Assembly (NCBI RefSeq): GCF_003264855.1
Contig: NZ_NFZS01000001.1
Coordinates: forward strand, 2,382,839-2,446,838
Reading direction: 5' to 3'
From: Dyella jiangningensis
Lineage (GTDB): Bacteria > Pseudomonadota > Gammaproteobacteria > Xanthomonadales > Rhodanobacteraceae
DNA length: 64,000 nt
In this document: positions 27,465 through 36,942 of the stretch, piece by piece
Numbering within the stretch: position 1 is the first letter of the stretch
Layout: every line of letters starts with the position of its first letter
Translations under genes and position numbers: made by a program
Notes under the pieces: model-generated
What the model saw: only the letters and a program-made list of their open reading frames with translations
What the model was told of the DNA's origin: nothing
Databases searched by the model: none

Positions 27465-28442
27465 TCACTTGGGTGTCGGCGCCAGCAGGAAGCCCATCGG
27501 GATAGCCAGCCGCGCCGCCCATGACCGCTCGCTGTGCTCGGCGCCTTCGAAAACCCGGCTTTCGAGACGGTCGCCTTTCCATCCGCTCGCTTTCAGCCAC
27601 TGATCGACGCGCTGCTGTGTCGGGCCGTAGTTCGCATCGAGGGTCGCCGTACCGTGATCGAAGTAGATGCGGTGCCGTTCGGCCGACGGGAAATGGTGCT
27701 GGATGTAATCGACGAAGGCATCCGGCGCGGGATCATCGGTCCTGGCATCCAGGGAGAGATAGGGCCCGGGCCAGTGCGTCGAGAGGCAGGCCGCACCACC
27801 AAAAATGTCCGGATATTCGGCCATCGCATACCAGGCCATCAGCCCGCCCATGCTTGAGCCCATCACGAACGTCGCGTCGGGCCTGGTATCGACCGCAAAG
27901 CGCTGGTCGATGGCGGGCCTGAGTTCCTGCGTCACGAATTTCAGGAACGCATCCGAATAGGGCGCGACCGGCATGATCTGGAAATTGCCCAGCTGCTGCG
28001 CAAACAGCGTCCGGCGCTGATCGGGCGTCAACGACTCCCAGGGCTTCTGCGGAAAATACTCGCTCATGCGCTCGGTCGCCGCGTTGGCGATGCCCACGAT
28101 GATGAACGGACGCGCCTTGCCTTCGCTCATCAGCTTCGCAGCCGTGGTGTCCGCCTGCCAGCTCGGCAGCTTGCCCGCCTCGCGTTCGCCAAACAGGTTC
28201 TGGCCGTCGAACATGTACAGCACGGCGTACGGCGCATGCTCCGGATAGCCTGGCGGCAACCACACGTCGACATCGTGCGGCGCCACGAATTGCGAAGGGA
28301 AGCGTGCAAGTCGCTGGATCTTCCCCACCGTGGCGACCTGTGCTGCCGACGCATCCGCTGCATGCGCGGGGATGCTCGTCGCCACCAGGCCAAGCACAAG
28401 CGAGACGAGGATGCCGGGGAAAGTTCGCTTCGCCATCCGCAT
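27465..28442 (-). CDS. Exported PF00756-type esterase
   Basis: A 325-residue secreted or periplasmic esterase. It has a signal peptide (LVSLVLGLVATSIPAHA), a nucleophile elbow GSSMGG, the DGQNLFGE segment typical of the Fes/IroE-like putative esterase family, and a C-terminal His in EGAEHSERSW. The start at 28442 follows AAAGGAG at ideal spacing; an ATG at 28460 with its own AGGAG is a close alternative. It lies immediately downstream of the cytoplasmic alpha-glucosidase gene, so the two are probably co-transcribed. A role in removing acyl groups from imported or periplasmic oligosaccharides fits the locus, but is inferred. Confidence 0.83.
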   Translation of the reverse strand: MRMAKRTFPGILVSLVLGLVATSIPAHAADASAAQVATVGKIQRLARFPSQFVAPHDVDVWLPPGYPEHAPYAVLYMFDGQNLFGEREAGKLPSWQADTTAAKLMSEGKARPFIIVGIANAATERMSEYFPQKPWESLTPDQRRTLFAQQLGNFQIMPVAPYSDAFLKFVTQELRPAIDQRFAVDTRPDATFVMGSSMGGLMAWYAMAEYPDIFGGAACLSTHWPGPYLSLDARTDDPAPDAFVDYIQHHFPSAERHRIYFDHGTATLDANYGPTQQRVDQWLKASGWKGDRLESRVFEGAEHSERSWAARLAIPMGFLLAPTPK

Positions 28443-28462
28443 GACGTTCTCCTTTTCCATGA

Positions 28463-30130
28463 TCAGGCTCCTGCCACGGCTTCGGCAATGCCGCCAACGT
28501 GCGGCGCCACCATCGGCGCATCCAGTTCGGCGAACCATGCGCTGTAGCCCGGCAACCGTAGCTTGCCATTCTCCATTTTCCCGCTGGGCAATCCATGGTC
28601 ATGGCAGGCACAGGCGTTGTCGATCGGCAGCGGCAACACCACCGCCTCGCTGCCGAGGTTGAACACGCCGAGCACGATATCGCCGCCGAGCTTGCGCTCG
28701 ATCGCCAGCAGCGGCTCCGGCACGTCGAGCAGACGGATACTGCCCCACTTCATGGCGGGTCGCTGCTTGCGCCATTGCAGGAAGCGACGGAAGCGATGCA
28801 AGGGCGACGCCTCGTCGCGCTCCTGCGCCTCCACGCTCAGGCGGCGATGGCGATCATCCAGCGGCAACCAGGGCATGCCATGGGTGAAGCCACCTTGTGG
28901 CGCATCGCGCCATGGCATCGGGGTCCGGCAACCGTCGCGCCCTTTCGATTCTGGCCAGAACGTCATGCCATAGGGATCGCGCAGCGCCTCGAACGGAACG
29001 TCGGCTTCGGGCAGCCCCAGCTCCTCGCCCTGGTAGACGCACACCGAGCCACGCAAGCTGCATGCGAGCGCACTGAACAGGCTGGCCACGTGATCCGGCG
29101 CATCCGGAGGCGCCCAGCGCGTGCGCACGCGCACGGAGTCATGATTGGAGATGGCCCAGCACGGCCAGCCCGAAGGCATGCCCCGCTCCAGCGCTTCCAC
29201 CGTGCCGCGGATGTAGTCGGCGGAATGCTCGGCGCTCAGCAGTTCGAAGCTGTAGCTCGTATGCAGATGCTGGTCCCCGGTGTATTCCGCCATGGTCGCC
29301 AGCGAGTCCTCGGATGAGACCTCACCCAGCGCCACGCGATCCGGATACGCATCCAGCAATGCGCGCAGCCGCTTCAGGAACGCCAGGTTCTCGGGCCGCG
29401 TGTTGTTGAAGAGATGCCGTTGATAGGCGTACGGACTGTCCGGCGAGAAGCCCCGCCCAACGCGCTGGTCGGCCGGCTTGGCCGGATTGTCCCGCAACAG
29501 CGCGTCGTGGAAGCAGAAATTGATCGAGTCGAGGCGGAAACCGTCCACGCCCCGATCAAGCCAGAAACGCAGGTGATCCAGCGCCGCATCGGGAACCTCC
29601 GGGTGATGGAAGTTGAGGTCGGGCTGCTCGGCGAGGAAGTTGTGCAGGTAGTACTGGCTGCGCCGCGGTTCCCATTGCCAGGCAGGGCCGCCAAAGATAG
29701 AGAGCCAGTTGTTGGGCGGCGTGCCATCCTCACGCGGGTCGGCCCATACGTACCAGTCGGCTTTCGGGTTGTCGCGGCTGCGCCGGCTTTCCTCGAACCA
29801 TGCATGCTGGTTCGAGGTGTGGCTGGGCACCTGATCGATCATCACCTTCAGGCCGAGCGCGTGCGCCTTCGCCAGCAGGCGATCGAAATCCTCGAGCGTC
29901 CCGAACACCGGGTCGACATCCCGGAAGTCGGCGATGTCGTAGCCGTAGTCCGCCATCGGCGACTTGAAGAAAGGCGAGATCCAGATCGCATCCACGCCCA
30001 GGCTGGCGACGTAGTCCAGCCGATCGATGATGCCCGGCAGGTCGCCCACGCCATCGTCGTCGCTGTCCTGGAAGCTGCGCGGATAGATTTGATAGATGAC
30101 TGCACCGCGCCACCAGGGGGCGTCACTCAT
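28463..30130 (-). CDS. Alpha-glucosidase, GH13
   Basis: A 555-residue enzyme without a signal peptide, so probably cytoplasmic. It hydrolyses terminal alpha-1,4-linked glucose from maltose or related sugars. The catalytic acids are nucleophile Asp201 (GFRLDSIN), acid/base Glu270 (LGEVSSE) and Asp331 (ISNHDSVR). The first strand AVIYQIYPRSFQDSDDDGVGDLPG and the region QVPSHTSNQHAWF are typical of Xanthomonas-type alpha-glucosidases. The start at 30130 follows GGAGA. It is divergent from the TonB receptor gene, with operator-like palindromes between, and leads into the esterase gene. Confidence 0.92.
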   Translation of the reverse strand: MSDAPWWRGAVIYQIYPRSFQDSDDDGVGDLPGIIDRLDYVASLGVDAIWISPFFKSPMADYGYDIADFRDVDPVFGTLEDFDRLLAKAHALGLKVMIDQVPSHTSNQHAWFEESRRSRDNPKADWYVWADPREDGTPPNNWLSIFGGPAWQWEPRRSQYYLHNFLAEQPDLNFHHPEVPDAALDHLRFWLDRGVDGFRLDSINFCFHDALLRDNPAKPADQRVGRGFSPDSPYAYQRHLFNNTRPENLAFLKRLRALLDAYPDRVALGEVSSEDSLATMAEYTGDQHLHTSYSFELLSAEHSADYIRGTVEALERGMPSGWPCWAISNHDSVRVRTRWAPPDAPDHVASLFSALACSLRGSVCVYQGEELGLPEADVPFEALRDPYGMTFWPESKGRDGCRTPMPWRDAPQGGFTHGMPWLPLDDRHRRLSVEAQERDEASPLHRFRRFLQWRKQRPAMKWGSIRLLDVPEPLLAIERKLGGDIVLGVFNLGSEAVVLPLPIDNACACHDHGLPSGKMENGKLRLPGYSAWFAELDAPMVAPHVGGIAEAVAGA

Positions 30131-30236
30131 GGGTGTCTCCGATTGGGAATAGGCGTGGCGACGAATGCGCAACGAGGTTGTGTCGTGCAACGGTCGGGCA
30201 AGCGTACGTGACGCTCGCAGGCACGAGCAGAGGTCG

Positions 30237-30249
30237 CAAACGTATTCAT
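30237..30249. promoter_or_regulatory. CAAACGTATTCAT box, distal copy
   Basis: This 13-mer is identical to the one at 30501-30513 and shares the ACGTAT core of the perfect palindrome at 30517-30532. It lies about 107 bp upstream of the alpha-glucosidase start, so it could be the operator for that direction. Confidence 0.5.
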
Positions 30250-30500
30250 CGAGAAAGTCGTTTTGATGAAGACGCACGCGCGGCCCGGCATCGTGCGCGA
30301 GCGGATGATGCGCCATGCTGCAACACGCAACGAACCCCCGCGGGGATTTCATAAGTCGCTGGCCTGTATGTCCGGCGACTGGTGCTGCCTCGCAAAATTT
30401 CCTGCGAGTCGGCGCGCAAATGGCCCAATGCGACGTCATGAATGCGCGCGTCGATCTCGTCCAGCGAATTCGCCACGCCGCAATCATGCGCGGGAATCCA

Positions 30501-30513
30501 CAAACGTATTCAT
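30501..30513. promoter_or_regulatory. CAAACGTATTCAT box, proximal copy
   Basis: An exact second copy of the 13-mer at 30237-30249. It lies just left of the perfect palindrome, with the two cores about 19 bp apart, close to two helical turns, which would allow paired binding of a dimeric regulator. Confidence 0.5.
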
Positions 30514-30516
30514 ACG

Positions 30517-30532
30517 CCGCATACGTATGCGG
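30517..30532. promoter_or_regulatory. Perfect palindrome CCGCATACGTATGCGG
   Basis: A perfect 16-bp palindrome with central CG, about 140 bp before the TonB receptor start. It shares the ATACGTAT core with the site before the MFS transporter (20508). The central CpG and dimension match LacI-family operators, and a LacI gene lies at the end of this locus. Confidence 0.65.
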
Positions 30533-30672
30533 AAGCTGTTCGCCTCGAAGACACCGCTCTAGCATCGATTTCACACATTGGCCCGGGGGAGCTGCGCTTC
30601 GAACGAAGCGTGCGACGGGTCGCTCCACATACCAATGAAGTTCGTCATGACGAAACGGGAGGGCGTGCTGTC

Positions 30673-33594
30673 ATGAGTTTCAAACGCAGGATTTTGGTGT
30701 TGGCCATGGCGTCGGCGGGTATCGGCCTGTGCGGGGAGGCACTGGCCCTGGATGCATCGCCCACGAACATCGCCTCGCAGAGCAACACGCCAGGCAACGA
30801 TGGGCAGTCGCAGGCAAGCGCCCCGCCCGCCACCAAGGACACCCACGACAAGGACGGCGAGAAGAAGCCGACCAAGGAAGAAAAACTTGCCCAGACGCTG
30901 AATACCGTCACCGTCACCGGCTACAGCCGCAGCGCGGCCACGTCTGCCGACATCCAGCGCTATTCGGACAAGATCGAGAACGTGGTGACCGCGGCCGATA
31001 TCGGTGGCCTGCCCGACCAGTCGATCGCCGACGCCCTGACGCAACTGCCCGGCGTGGCCGCACAGCGCATCGGCGGCCAGGCATCGCAGATCAACCTGCG
31101 CGGCCTGCCCGGCAATTTCATCCAGACCACGCTCGATGGCCGCGAACAGCCATCGACGAGCGGCAGCAACTACATCCAGTTCGACGACTACCCGTCCGAG
31201 CTGATCCACCAGGTGTCGGTCTACAAGTCGTCACAGGCCAACATCATCGAGGGCGGCGTCGGCGGCACCATCGCGATGGAAACCGCCAACCCGCTGGACA
31301 ACAAGAAGGACCAGTCCTTCAACCTGGATACGCGCGGCAGCTACAACTCCCGCGCCGACGGCGTGTACGGCGCCAACCCGCGTGCGTTCCGCATCAGCGC
31401 CGCCTACCAGGGCAAGTTTCTGGCCGACACGCTCGGTGTCGGCCTCGGCTATGCGCAGCTGTATCAGCCGCACGTCGCCGAGCAGTACATCAACGAGTCC
31501 TATTCGACGACGCCTGCCACGCTCAATGGCAGGCCCACCTACATCAATACCGGCGTGCAGATCAGCCAGAACGGCGGCACCGAGCGCCGGCACGGCTACA
31601 TGGGTACGGTGGTCTGGCAGCCGAACGATGCGTTCAAGCTGACGGGTAACGGCTTTTTCTCGAAGTACGACAACACCTCGTTCCAGCGCGGCATGCGTGC
31701 GCAGCTGTTCACCAACGGCGGCGCGGTCATCACCAACCCGGTCGTGTCGCCCAACGGCGCGCTGATCGGCGGCACGGCGAGCAGCATCCCGGGCGGGTTC
31801 TTCGGCATCAACGGACTGCAGGCGTTCTCCGTCGCGACTACCGCTAACGACCAGTCGAACAATGCCGACGTGTTTTCCGGTGGCCTGAACGCGCAATGGA
31901 GAACCGGACCGTGGACGGTCACCGCGGATGTCTCCGCCTCGCGAGCGAACAGCCACACGGTGGGTTCGGACGTCACGGCCGATGTGTACAACGGCCTGGG
32001 CTCGGGGCTACCTCTCATCGCCGACCAATCCGTCTCGTTCCTGCTGCACGGGCTCAACGTGGGCGATTTCTCGGTGGCCAATCCCGGCTCCTACACCGAC
32101 CTCGGCAAGATGGCCTTGTCGAGCTACGGCATGTATCCGACGACGTATCGTGACGACCGCAAGGCCTTCCGCAGCTCGGTGCGCTACGAATTCCGCGACA
32201 ACCCGGTGTTTGCCGGGCTTGAAGGCGGCGTCTACCTGAGCAACCAGACCTACAGCGCCGATCGTGCCGTGTGGCTTTACGGCTCGGCCTGGGGACAGTA
32301 CTGGCTCTCCACGCCCAAGCAGCCGCCACTGGCGCTGGATAGTTCCAATGCGGTGAAGACCTGCTGGAAGAGCAGCGAGTTCAAGAATTTCCCCTGCTTC
32401 CTCGGGCTCAACGCGAACGCGATCCTCGCCGCCCATGGCATCACGCCCGACCCGCAAAAGGACTGGTCGCAGAACTGGACCGAAACGCAGAGCGGCGACG
32501 TGAACGTCAAGATTCGTGACGCCTTCGTGCAGGCCGACATCGAAACCACCGTGTTCGATCGCGCGCTGTCCGGCAACCTCGGCCTGCGCGTCGTGCACAC
32601 CTCGCAGTACAGCCCGGGCCTGCAGCAGGTGGGCAATCATGCGGGCGAGCCGATCGCCGACGGCCACGGCGTGATCAGCACCGACTACACCCGCGTCAAC
32701 CCGGGCCAGACCTATACCGACTACCTGCCCTCGCTGAACCTCAATCTGGAACTGGACGACGAAAACCAGATCCGCTTTGCCGCGGCCAAGGTGATGGCCC
32801 GTCCGCCGATCGACCTGCTGAAATCCGGCGTCGCCTCGTACATCTTCAACGGCACCTACAATCTGACGAGCGGCACCAATCCCATGCTCGACCCGATGTA
32901 CGCCAGGCAGTACGACCTGGTGTTCGCGCACTATTTCCCCGACTCCACCGGTGTGTTCGCGGCTGACGCGTTCTACAAGCACATCGATTCGTTCGTGCAG
33001 ACCATCACCGATCCGAACTACGACTTCGCCGCGCACGGCTACCTCGTGCCGATCAATCCGCAGACCGGGCAGCCCTATCTGAACGGCACCTTCCAGACCG
33101 CCTACAACAACACCAAGGGTGGCTACGTGCGCGGTCTCGAGCTGCAGCTGATGAGGACGCACTTCCTTCCGGGATCGTGGTCCGGCCTGGGCTTCAGCCT
33201 CAACTACGCGTACACCGAAAGCGGCACCAAGGTCGAATCCAATCTTGGCGGCTTCCCGCAGGAGCAAGGTCTTCCGGGCTTGTCCAAGAACGTGGCCAGC
33301 GCGGCGCTGTTCTACGACGGCGACAGGTTCTCCACCCGTCTCGCCGCCAACTACCGCTCGCCGTTCGTCTCCGCCGCGCAGGTGTCGTTCACCTTCCAGA
33401 CCGTGTACTTCGCCTCCGAGAAGGTGCTCGATTACCAGGCGTCGTACAAGTTCAACGACTACCTCAGCGGCCTGTTCCAGGTGCTCAACCTGACGGACCA
33501 GCCGACGCGCACCTACTTCGGCAACGCCACGCAGACGAGCACCATCCAGTATTTCGGCCGCACCCTCTACGCGGGCGTCAGCCTCAAGTTCTGA
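30673..33594 (+). CDS. TonB-dependent outer-membrane receptor, maltodextrin type
   Basis: A 973-residue receptor with a signal peptide (cleavage near ALALDASP), a TonB-box-like segment (NTVTVTGYSRS, about residue 77), a plug domain (VVTAADIGGLPDQSIADAL, QINLRGLPGNFIQT) and a long beta-barrel ending YAGVSLKF with a terminal Phe. It should import oligosaccharides across the outer membrane using the proton motive force. The adjacent alpha-glucosidase, GH13, MFS carrier and LacI point to maltose or maltodextrins, as for the characterised Caulobacter MalA. The start at 30673 follows GGGAGGG at 10 bp. There is no N-terminal signalling (STN) domain, so it probably does not control an ECF sigma factor. 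Confidence 0.9.
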   Translation: MSFKRRILVLAMASAGIGLCGEALALDASPTNIASQSNTPGNDGQSQASAPPATKDTHDKDGEKKPTKEEKLAQTLNTVTVTGYSRSAATSADIQRYSDKIENVVTAADIGGLPDQSIADALTQLPGVAAQRIGGQASQINLRGLPGNFIQTTLDGREQPSTSGSNYIQFDDYPSELIHQVSVYKSSQANIIEGGVGGTIAMETANPLDNKKDQSFNLDTRGSYNSRADGVYGANPRAFRISAAYQGKFLADTLGVGLGYAQLYQPHVAEQYINESYSTTPATLNGRPTYINTGVQISQNGGTERRHGYMGTVVWQPNDAFKLTGNGFFSKYDNTSFQRGMRAQLFTNGGAVITNPVVSPNGALIGGTASSIPGGFFGINGLQAFSVATTANDQSNNADVFSGGLNAQWRTGPWTVTADVSASRANSHTVGSDVTADVYNGLGSGLPLIADQSVSFLLHGLNVGDFSVANPGSYTDLGKMALSSYGMYPTTYRDDRKAFRSSVRYEFRDNPVFAGLEGGVYLSNQTYSADRAVWLYGSAWGQYWLSTPKQPPLALDSSNAVKTCWKSSEFKNFPCFLGLNANAILAAHGITPDPQKDWSQNWTETQSGDVNVKIRDAFVQADIETTVFDRALSGNLGLRVVHTSQYSPGLQQVGNHAGEPIADGHGVISTDYTRVNPGQTYTDYLPSLNLNLELDDENQIRFAAAKVMARPPIDLLKSGVASYIFNGTYNLTSGTNPMLDPMYARQYDLVFAHYFPDSTGVFAADAFYKHIDSFVQTITDPNYDFAAHGYLVPINPQTGQPYLNGTFQTAYNNTKGGYVRGLELQLMRTHFLPGSWSGLGFSLNYAYTESGTKVESNLGGFPQEQGLPGLSKNVASAALFYDGDRFSTRLAANYRSPFVSAAQVSFTFQTVYFASEKVLDYQASYKFNDYLSGLFQVLNLTDQPTRTYFGNATQTSTIQYFGRTLYAGVSLKF

Positions 33595-33602
33595 TGACGC
33601 CG

Positions 33603-33629
33603 GTTGCGCGCTCCGCGAGGAGCGCCAAC
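33603..33629 (+). terminator. Hairpin after TonB receptor gene
   Basis: GTTG and GCGCTCC pair with GGAGCGC and CAAC around a GCGA tetraloop, an 11-bp stem with one bulged C, starting 8 bp after the stop codon. There is no T-run. It sits between convergent genes and may serve both directions. Confidence 0.55.
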
Positions 33630-33762
33630 CCCATTGCCGCACCGATCTTTCGGAAGCGCTGTCGTATGCCGGAGCAACTGCACCGTCGTCTCGCGCGGTG
33701 CATGTTGGCGAGAATTCGCCGCAAGGATGGTCGTCGTGGCGTCGCGGCAGGCCGCAGCACGT

Positions 33763-34776
33763 TCAGGCGACGACGCTGGATTCCCGGACCACCAGGTGCG
33801 CGGGAAGACAGATACTCTGCACCGGCTTGCCTTCGATCAGCGCGATCAATGCCTCCACCAGCAGGCGCCCGGCGCGCCGGGTGTCCTGCGCCACAGTGGT
33901 CAGCGACGGACTGACGTTGGCCGCCATGGCGATATCGTCGAAACCGGCGACCGCCACCTGCTCGGGCACCTTCAGGCCACGCTCGGCCAGCGCGCGCATG
34001 GCGCCGATGGCGATCAGATCGCTGGCTCCAAAGACGGCGTCGAATGTCAGCCCGCGATCCAGCAACTCAAGCACCGCGTCATGCCCGGATTGCTGGCTGG
34101 TCACCGCATCGATCCGCAGCGCCGGATCGACCTCGATACCCGCTGCTCGCAAGGCCGCCTGATAACCGCGATAGCGTTCCATCACTTCCGGCGAGTGCTC
34201 CGGCGCGCCAATGAAGGCCACGCGACGGCGGCCCTGCGCCACCAGGTGCTCGGTCACCATGCGGCCACCGAGCTGGTTGTCGCTGCCGATCGTGATTCCG
34301 GGCTGGTCCAGCAACAGTGATCCCCAGCGCACGAATCGCGTCCCCGATTGCACCAGGGCGTCGAGCTTGCTGCGGTAGGCCACGAAATCGCCGTACCCGA
34401 GAAGAATCAGCCCATCCGCCTTGTGGCTGCCGGTGTATTCCGCATGCCAGTTCCGCGACATCTGCTGGAAGGACACCAGCAGATCGTAGCCACGCTCGGA
34501 GCAGACGCGGGCGATCCAACCCTGCATCGACATGAAGAAGGGGTTGATGTTCGACTCGTCCGGCGTGGGGTCCTCGAAGAACAGCAAGGCCAGCGTGCGC
34601 GTCTGCTGCGAGCGCAGGTTGGAGGCGTTCTTGTCGACGGTGTAGTCGAGCCGGCGCGCAATCTCCCGAACGCGCTCACGGGTCTTCTCATTGACCATCG
34701 GGTCACCGCGAAGCGCGCGCGAAACCGTGGACTGCGAAACCCCGGCCAGCTGAGCGATATCCAGAGAAGTTGCCAT
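33763..34776 (-). CDS. LacI-family transcriptional repressor of the maltose-type locus
   Basis: A 337-residue repressor with an N-terminal LacI helix-turn-helix (SLDIAQLAGVSQSTVSRALR, residues about 4-23) followed by a hinge and a periplasmic-binding-like sugar sensor (about 60-335, including AVFGASDLIAIGAMRAL and VAVAGFDDI). The start at 34776 follows GGGGAG; the frame extends upstream by 8 residues. It is the likely reader of the ATACGTAT palindromes before the MFS transporter and the TonB receptor, with a maltose-like inducer. This link is based on position and operator symmetry only. Confidence 0.87.
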   Translation of the reverse strand: MATSLDIAQLAGVSQSTVSRALRGDPMVNEKTRERVREIARRLDYTVDKNASNLRSQQTRTLALLFFEDPTPDESNINPFFMSMQGWIARVCSERGYDLLVSFQQMSRNWHAEYTGSHKADGLILLGYGDFVAYRSKLDALVQSGTRFVRWGSLLLDQPGITIGSDNQLGGRMVTEHLVAQGRRRVAFIGAPEHSPEVMERYRGYQAALRAAGIEVDPALRIDAVTSQQSGHDAVLELLDRGLTFDAVFGASDLIAIGAMRALAERGLKVPEQVAVAGFDDIAMAANVSPSLTTVAQDTRRAGRLLVEALIALIEGKPVQSICLPAHLVVRESSVVA

Positions 34777-35143
34777 ACGTGTGCTCCCCGCCCCGGCCAC
34801 CTGCCGGACCCTGCTCGAACGAGTGTAGGGGCCAACCGGCAGGCACGGTAGACGCTATGCAACATCTTCGGCCTGCCGGCGCGGGAGGTGTTTTCTGGCG
34901 GAACCGGTGACATTCCGCCGCCCCGCGCTTTCGACAAGAACCAACTGCCTTCCGTCGATGCGTTCTGGTCACTCGGCAGGTACGACCTAGAAGGCGTCCA
35001 GGTCGCCGCCCCGTTCGACCGTCATGCCGTTGGCGACCGCGTTCGCCTGGGCCACAACAGCGATGGATTTCTGGACAGCCGAGTCGGCCTGCGATCTGCC
35101 GGGCGTACTGAAGAGAGTGCTCAAGCAGGGGTGACGCCACTCA
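34777..35143. other. Intergenic region between LacI and GH20 genes
   Basis: About 365 bp upstream of the leftward LacI gene and downstream of the leftward GH20 gene. It should hold the LacI promoter. I see no gene and no copy of the ATACGTAT palindrome here. Confidence 0.4.
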
Positions 35144-36721
35144 TCAGAGCGGCGCATGCTTGAACAGCGATACGCCGGGGCCGTATTGCAGCGATTCGAT
35201 GCTTTGGCGCAGCACGGGGTACTCCACTCGCTTGCCTGTCTCGTCTTTCGCTTCGCCGCACCAGAACAGCTGGCCGGCTGCCGGGATGGCATCCTTCAGC
35301 AGCGCGTTCACGGTGGTCGCGTAGTCGTAGTCCATCGTTCCCTTGTCGTTCCATACGGCGATCTGCCCACCGACCGGCCCAGTGGACGCGTGACGTTCGG
35401 CTGGCAGGCGCTTGCTCCACCCCTCGTACAACGCGTCGCCGCGCAAGCCAGCCGGATTGAAATAGGAAGGTCCGAACGGGACGACATACCAGTCGCCGAA
35501 CGATTCGACCCAGGTGAATCCGCGATCGCTCCAGTTGGTCTTCGCCTCGTCACCCCAGTTGATCCAGCGCTGGATCACGAAGGACTTGTCCAGCCGACTC
35601 GCCATGTCGGCACTGCCCCATATCTCGACCCGCTTGCCGCGTTGTTGCAGGAAGCGCCCTAGCTTGTTGAGATAGTCGATCTGGTCGTTGACGCTGACCT
35701 TGCCGCCATTGACGTTGACTTCGTCGCCGCCGATGTGGACCACATCGGAACGGAACCAGGGCAGGAACTCGGCAAAAACCGACTCCACGTATGCCAGCGT
35801 GTGCGGGTTGGCGGGGTCGAGCGTGCCTCCCGCCGGCGAGTCTTCGGCATAGGCGAGGTCCGGCCGTGCCAGCACGAAGGCCCCTGCATGGCCAGGCGTA
35901 TCGATCTCCGGAACGATCGTCACGCCATTGGCGGCCGCGGTGCGTTCCAGCGCCTCCCAATCCTTGCGCGTGTAATAGCGGCCATCGGTGGATTGCAGCG
36001 TCGCAAAGGCAGGGTTGTCGCTCCTCAAGCGAAAATTGCGGCTCAACCATGATTTCTTGTCGTCGCTGAGCACCTGGTCATTGAGATGGAGGTGCAGCGT
36101 ATTGAGCTTGTACCAGCCCATGAAGCGAATATAGTCCTGCAGGAACGCGACGTCGGCGAACTTTCGTCCGACATCCAGCATGACCGAGCGCTCGCGATAG
36201 CGCGGAACATCCACGGCGCGTCCCCGGGGTAGCGCGCGGTGCGTTTCGTCCTTGCGGCCATCCAACACGAGCATCTGCAGCAGGGTGCGTCCGGCGTAGA
36301 ACATGCCGGCGTCGGCGTTCGCACACAACGTGACGTGGTCATCGATGTCCAGCGTGTAGCCCTCCCGGCCAATGAGCGGGGAAACGTCTCCGCATGGCGG
36401 CAGGCGCATGACGATGTCCCGCGGTCCGGCGAGACCACCGATCGACACGGCCACTTTCACACCCGCTACCGACGCGATGTCTTCCGCCAGTCTTGAGGCC
36501 ATCGGCCCGAGCTCCCTGGCGTGGGAAGGCTCGAGCAGCAGACGCGCATGACGATCCAACGTCCAACTGCCCGCCTCGCCTTGCCAGCGCTGCAGTGTGG
36601 GAATCACCCGTGGCGCCGCATTTGCACCTGCGGGATCCTTCACCGCATCGGCAGCCATGCTCCGTGATAGAAGCACGGACAAAGCCATGCCCCATGCGAT
36701 CCAAATCGTGCTTTTCCACAT
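35144..36721 (-). CDS. Exported beta-N-acetylhexosaminidase, GH20 (first copy)
   Basis: A 525-residue exported enzyme that removes terminal beta-linked GlcNAc or GalNAc. The signal peptide spans about 1-25 (STIWIAWGMALSVLLSRSMA). A GH20 N-terminal alpha/beta domain is followed by the barrel, with HLHLNDQ, EIDTPGHAGA and the catalytic Asp-Glu pair in HIGGDEVN near residue 330. The start at 36721 gives a clean signal peptide, with GGAGG 12 bp upstream; the frame continues 54 codons further. It is divergent from a GH29 fucosidase. Two GH20 genes lie in the same glycan locus, so they probably differ in linkage preference or cell location. Confidence 0.87.
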   Translation of the reverse strand: MWKSTIWIAWGMALSVLLSRSMAADAVKDPAGANAAPRVIPTLQRWQGEAGSWTLDRHARLLLEPSHARELGPMASRLAEDIASVAGVKVAVSIGGLAGPRDIVMRLPPCGDVSPLIGREGYTLDIDDHVTLCANADAGMFYAGRTLLQMLVLDGRKDETHRALPRGRAVDVPRYRERSVMLDVGRKFADVAFLQDYIRFMGWYKLNTLHLHLNDQVLSDDKKSWLSRNFRLRSDNPAFATLQSTDGRYYTRKDWEALERTAAANGVTIVPEIDTPGHAGAFVLARPDLAYAEDSPAGGTLDPANPHTLAYVESVFAEFLPWFRSDVVHIGGDEVNVNGGKVSVNDQIDYLNKLGRFLQQRGKRVEIWGSADMASRLDKSFVIQRWINWGDEAKTNWSDRGFTWVESFGDWYVVPFGPSYFNPAGLRGDALYEGWSKRLPAERHASTGPVGGQIAVWNDKGTMDYDYATTVNALLKDAIPAAGQLFWCGEAKDETGKRVEYPVLRQSIESLQYGPGVSLFKHAPL

Positions 36722-36902
36722 AAGCGAAGCCAGCCTCCAGGAATGTGTTTTCAAGGCCCCGGCCGTCCGTGTCGCCACGCATGCGCTGGGCCGCCCGGGC
36801 ACGACAGATCGGCGGAGAAACATCCGCCGTCGACCGCCTGAAATCATGCCGAACTTCATTGACACGATCTCGCCATGTGCCATCTAATGCATCATCGTCG
36901 AT

Positions 36903-36918
36903 GGACGTCTTTACGTCC
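36903..36918. promoter_or_regulatory. Inverted repeat before GH29 gene
   Basis: GGACGT and ACGTCC flank CTTT, a perfect 6+6 bp repeat ending 24 bp before the fucosidase start. A second pair, GCATCAT (36889-36895) and ATGATGC (36921-36927), brackets it. This could be an operator in the divergent GH20/GH29 region or a leader hairpin. Confidence 0.35.
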
Positions 36919-36942
36919 GAATGATGCGACAGAAGGTAAACC

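Larger units (their letters stand above)
30131..30672. other. Divergent control region of alpha-glucosidase and TonB receptor
   Basis: About 540 bp between divergent start codons. It holds a perfect 16-bp palindrome and two copies of a 13-mer half-related to it, listed separately. Long open frames run through it in both directions but have no signal peptide or family similarity and are probably spurious. Confidence 0.55.

Noticed and set aside
30442..30672. Longer start for the TonB receptor
   Set aside because: The upstream in-frame extension crosses the operator-like palindrome and would bury the signal peptide after 77 residues; 30673 has a ribosome site and starts directly with the signal peptide.
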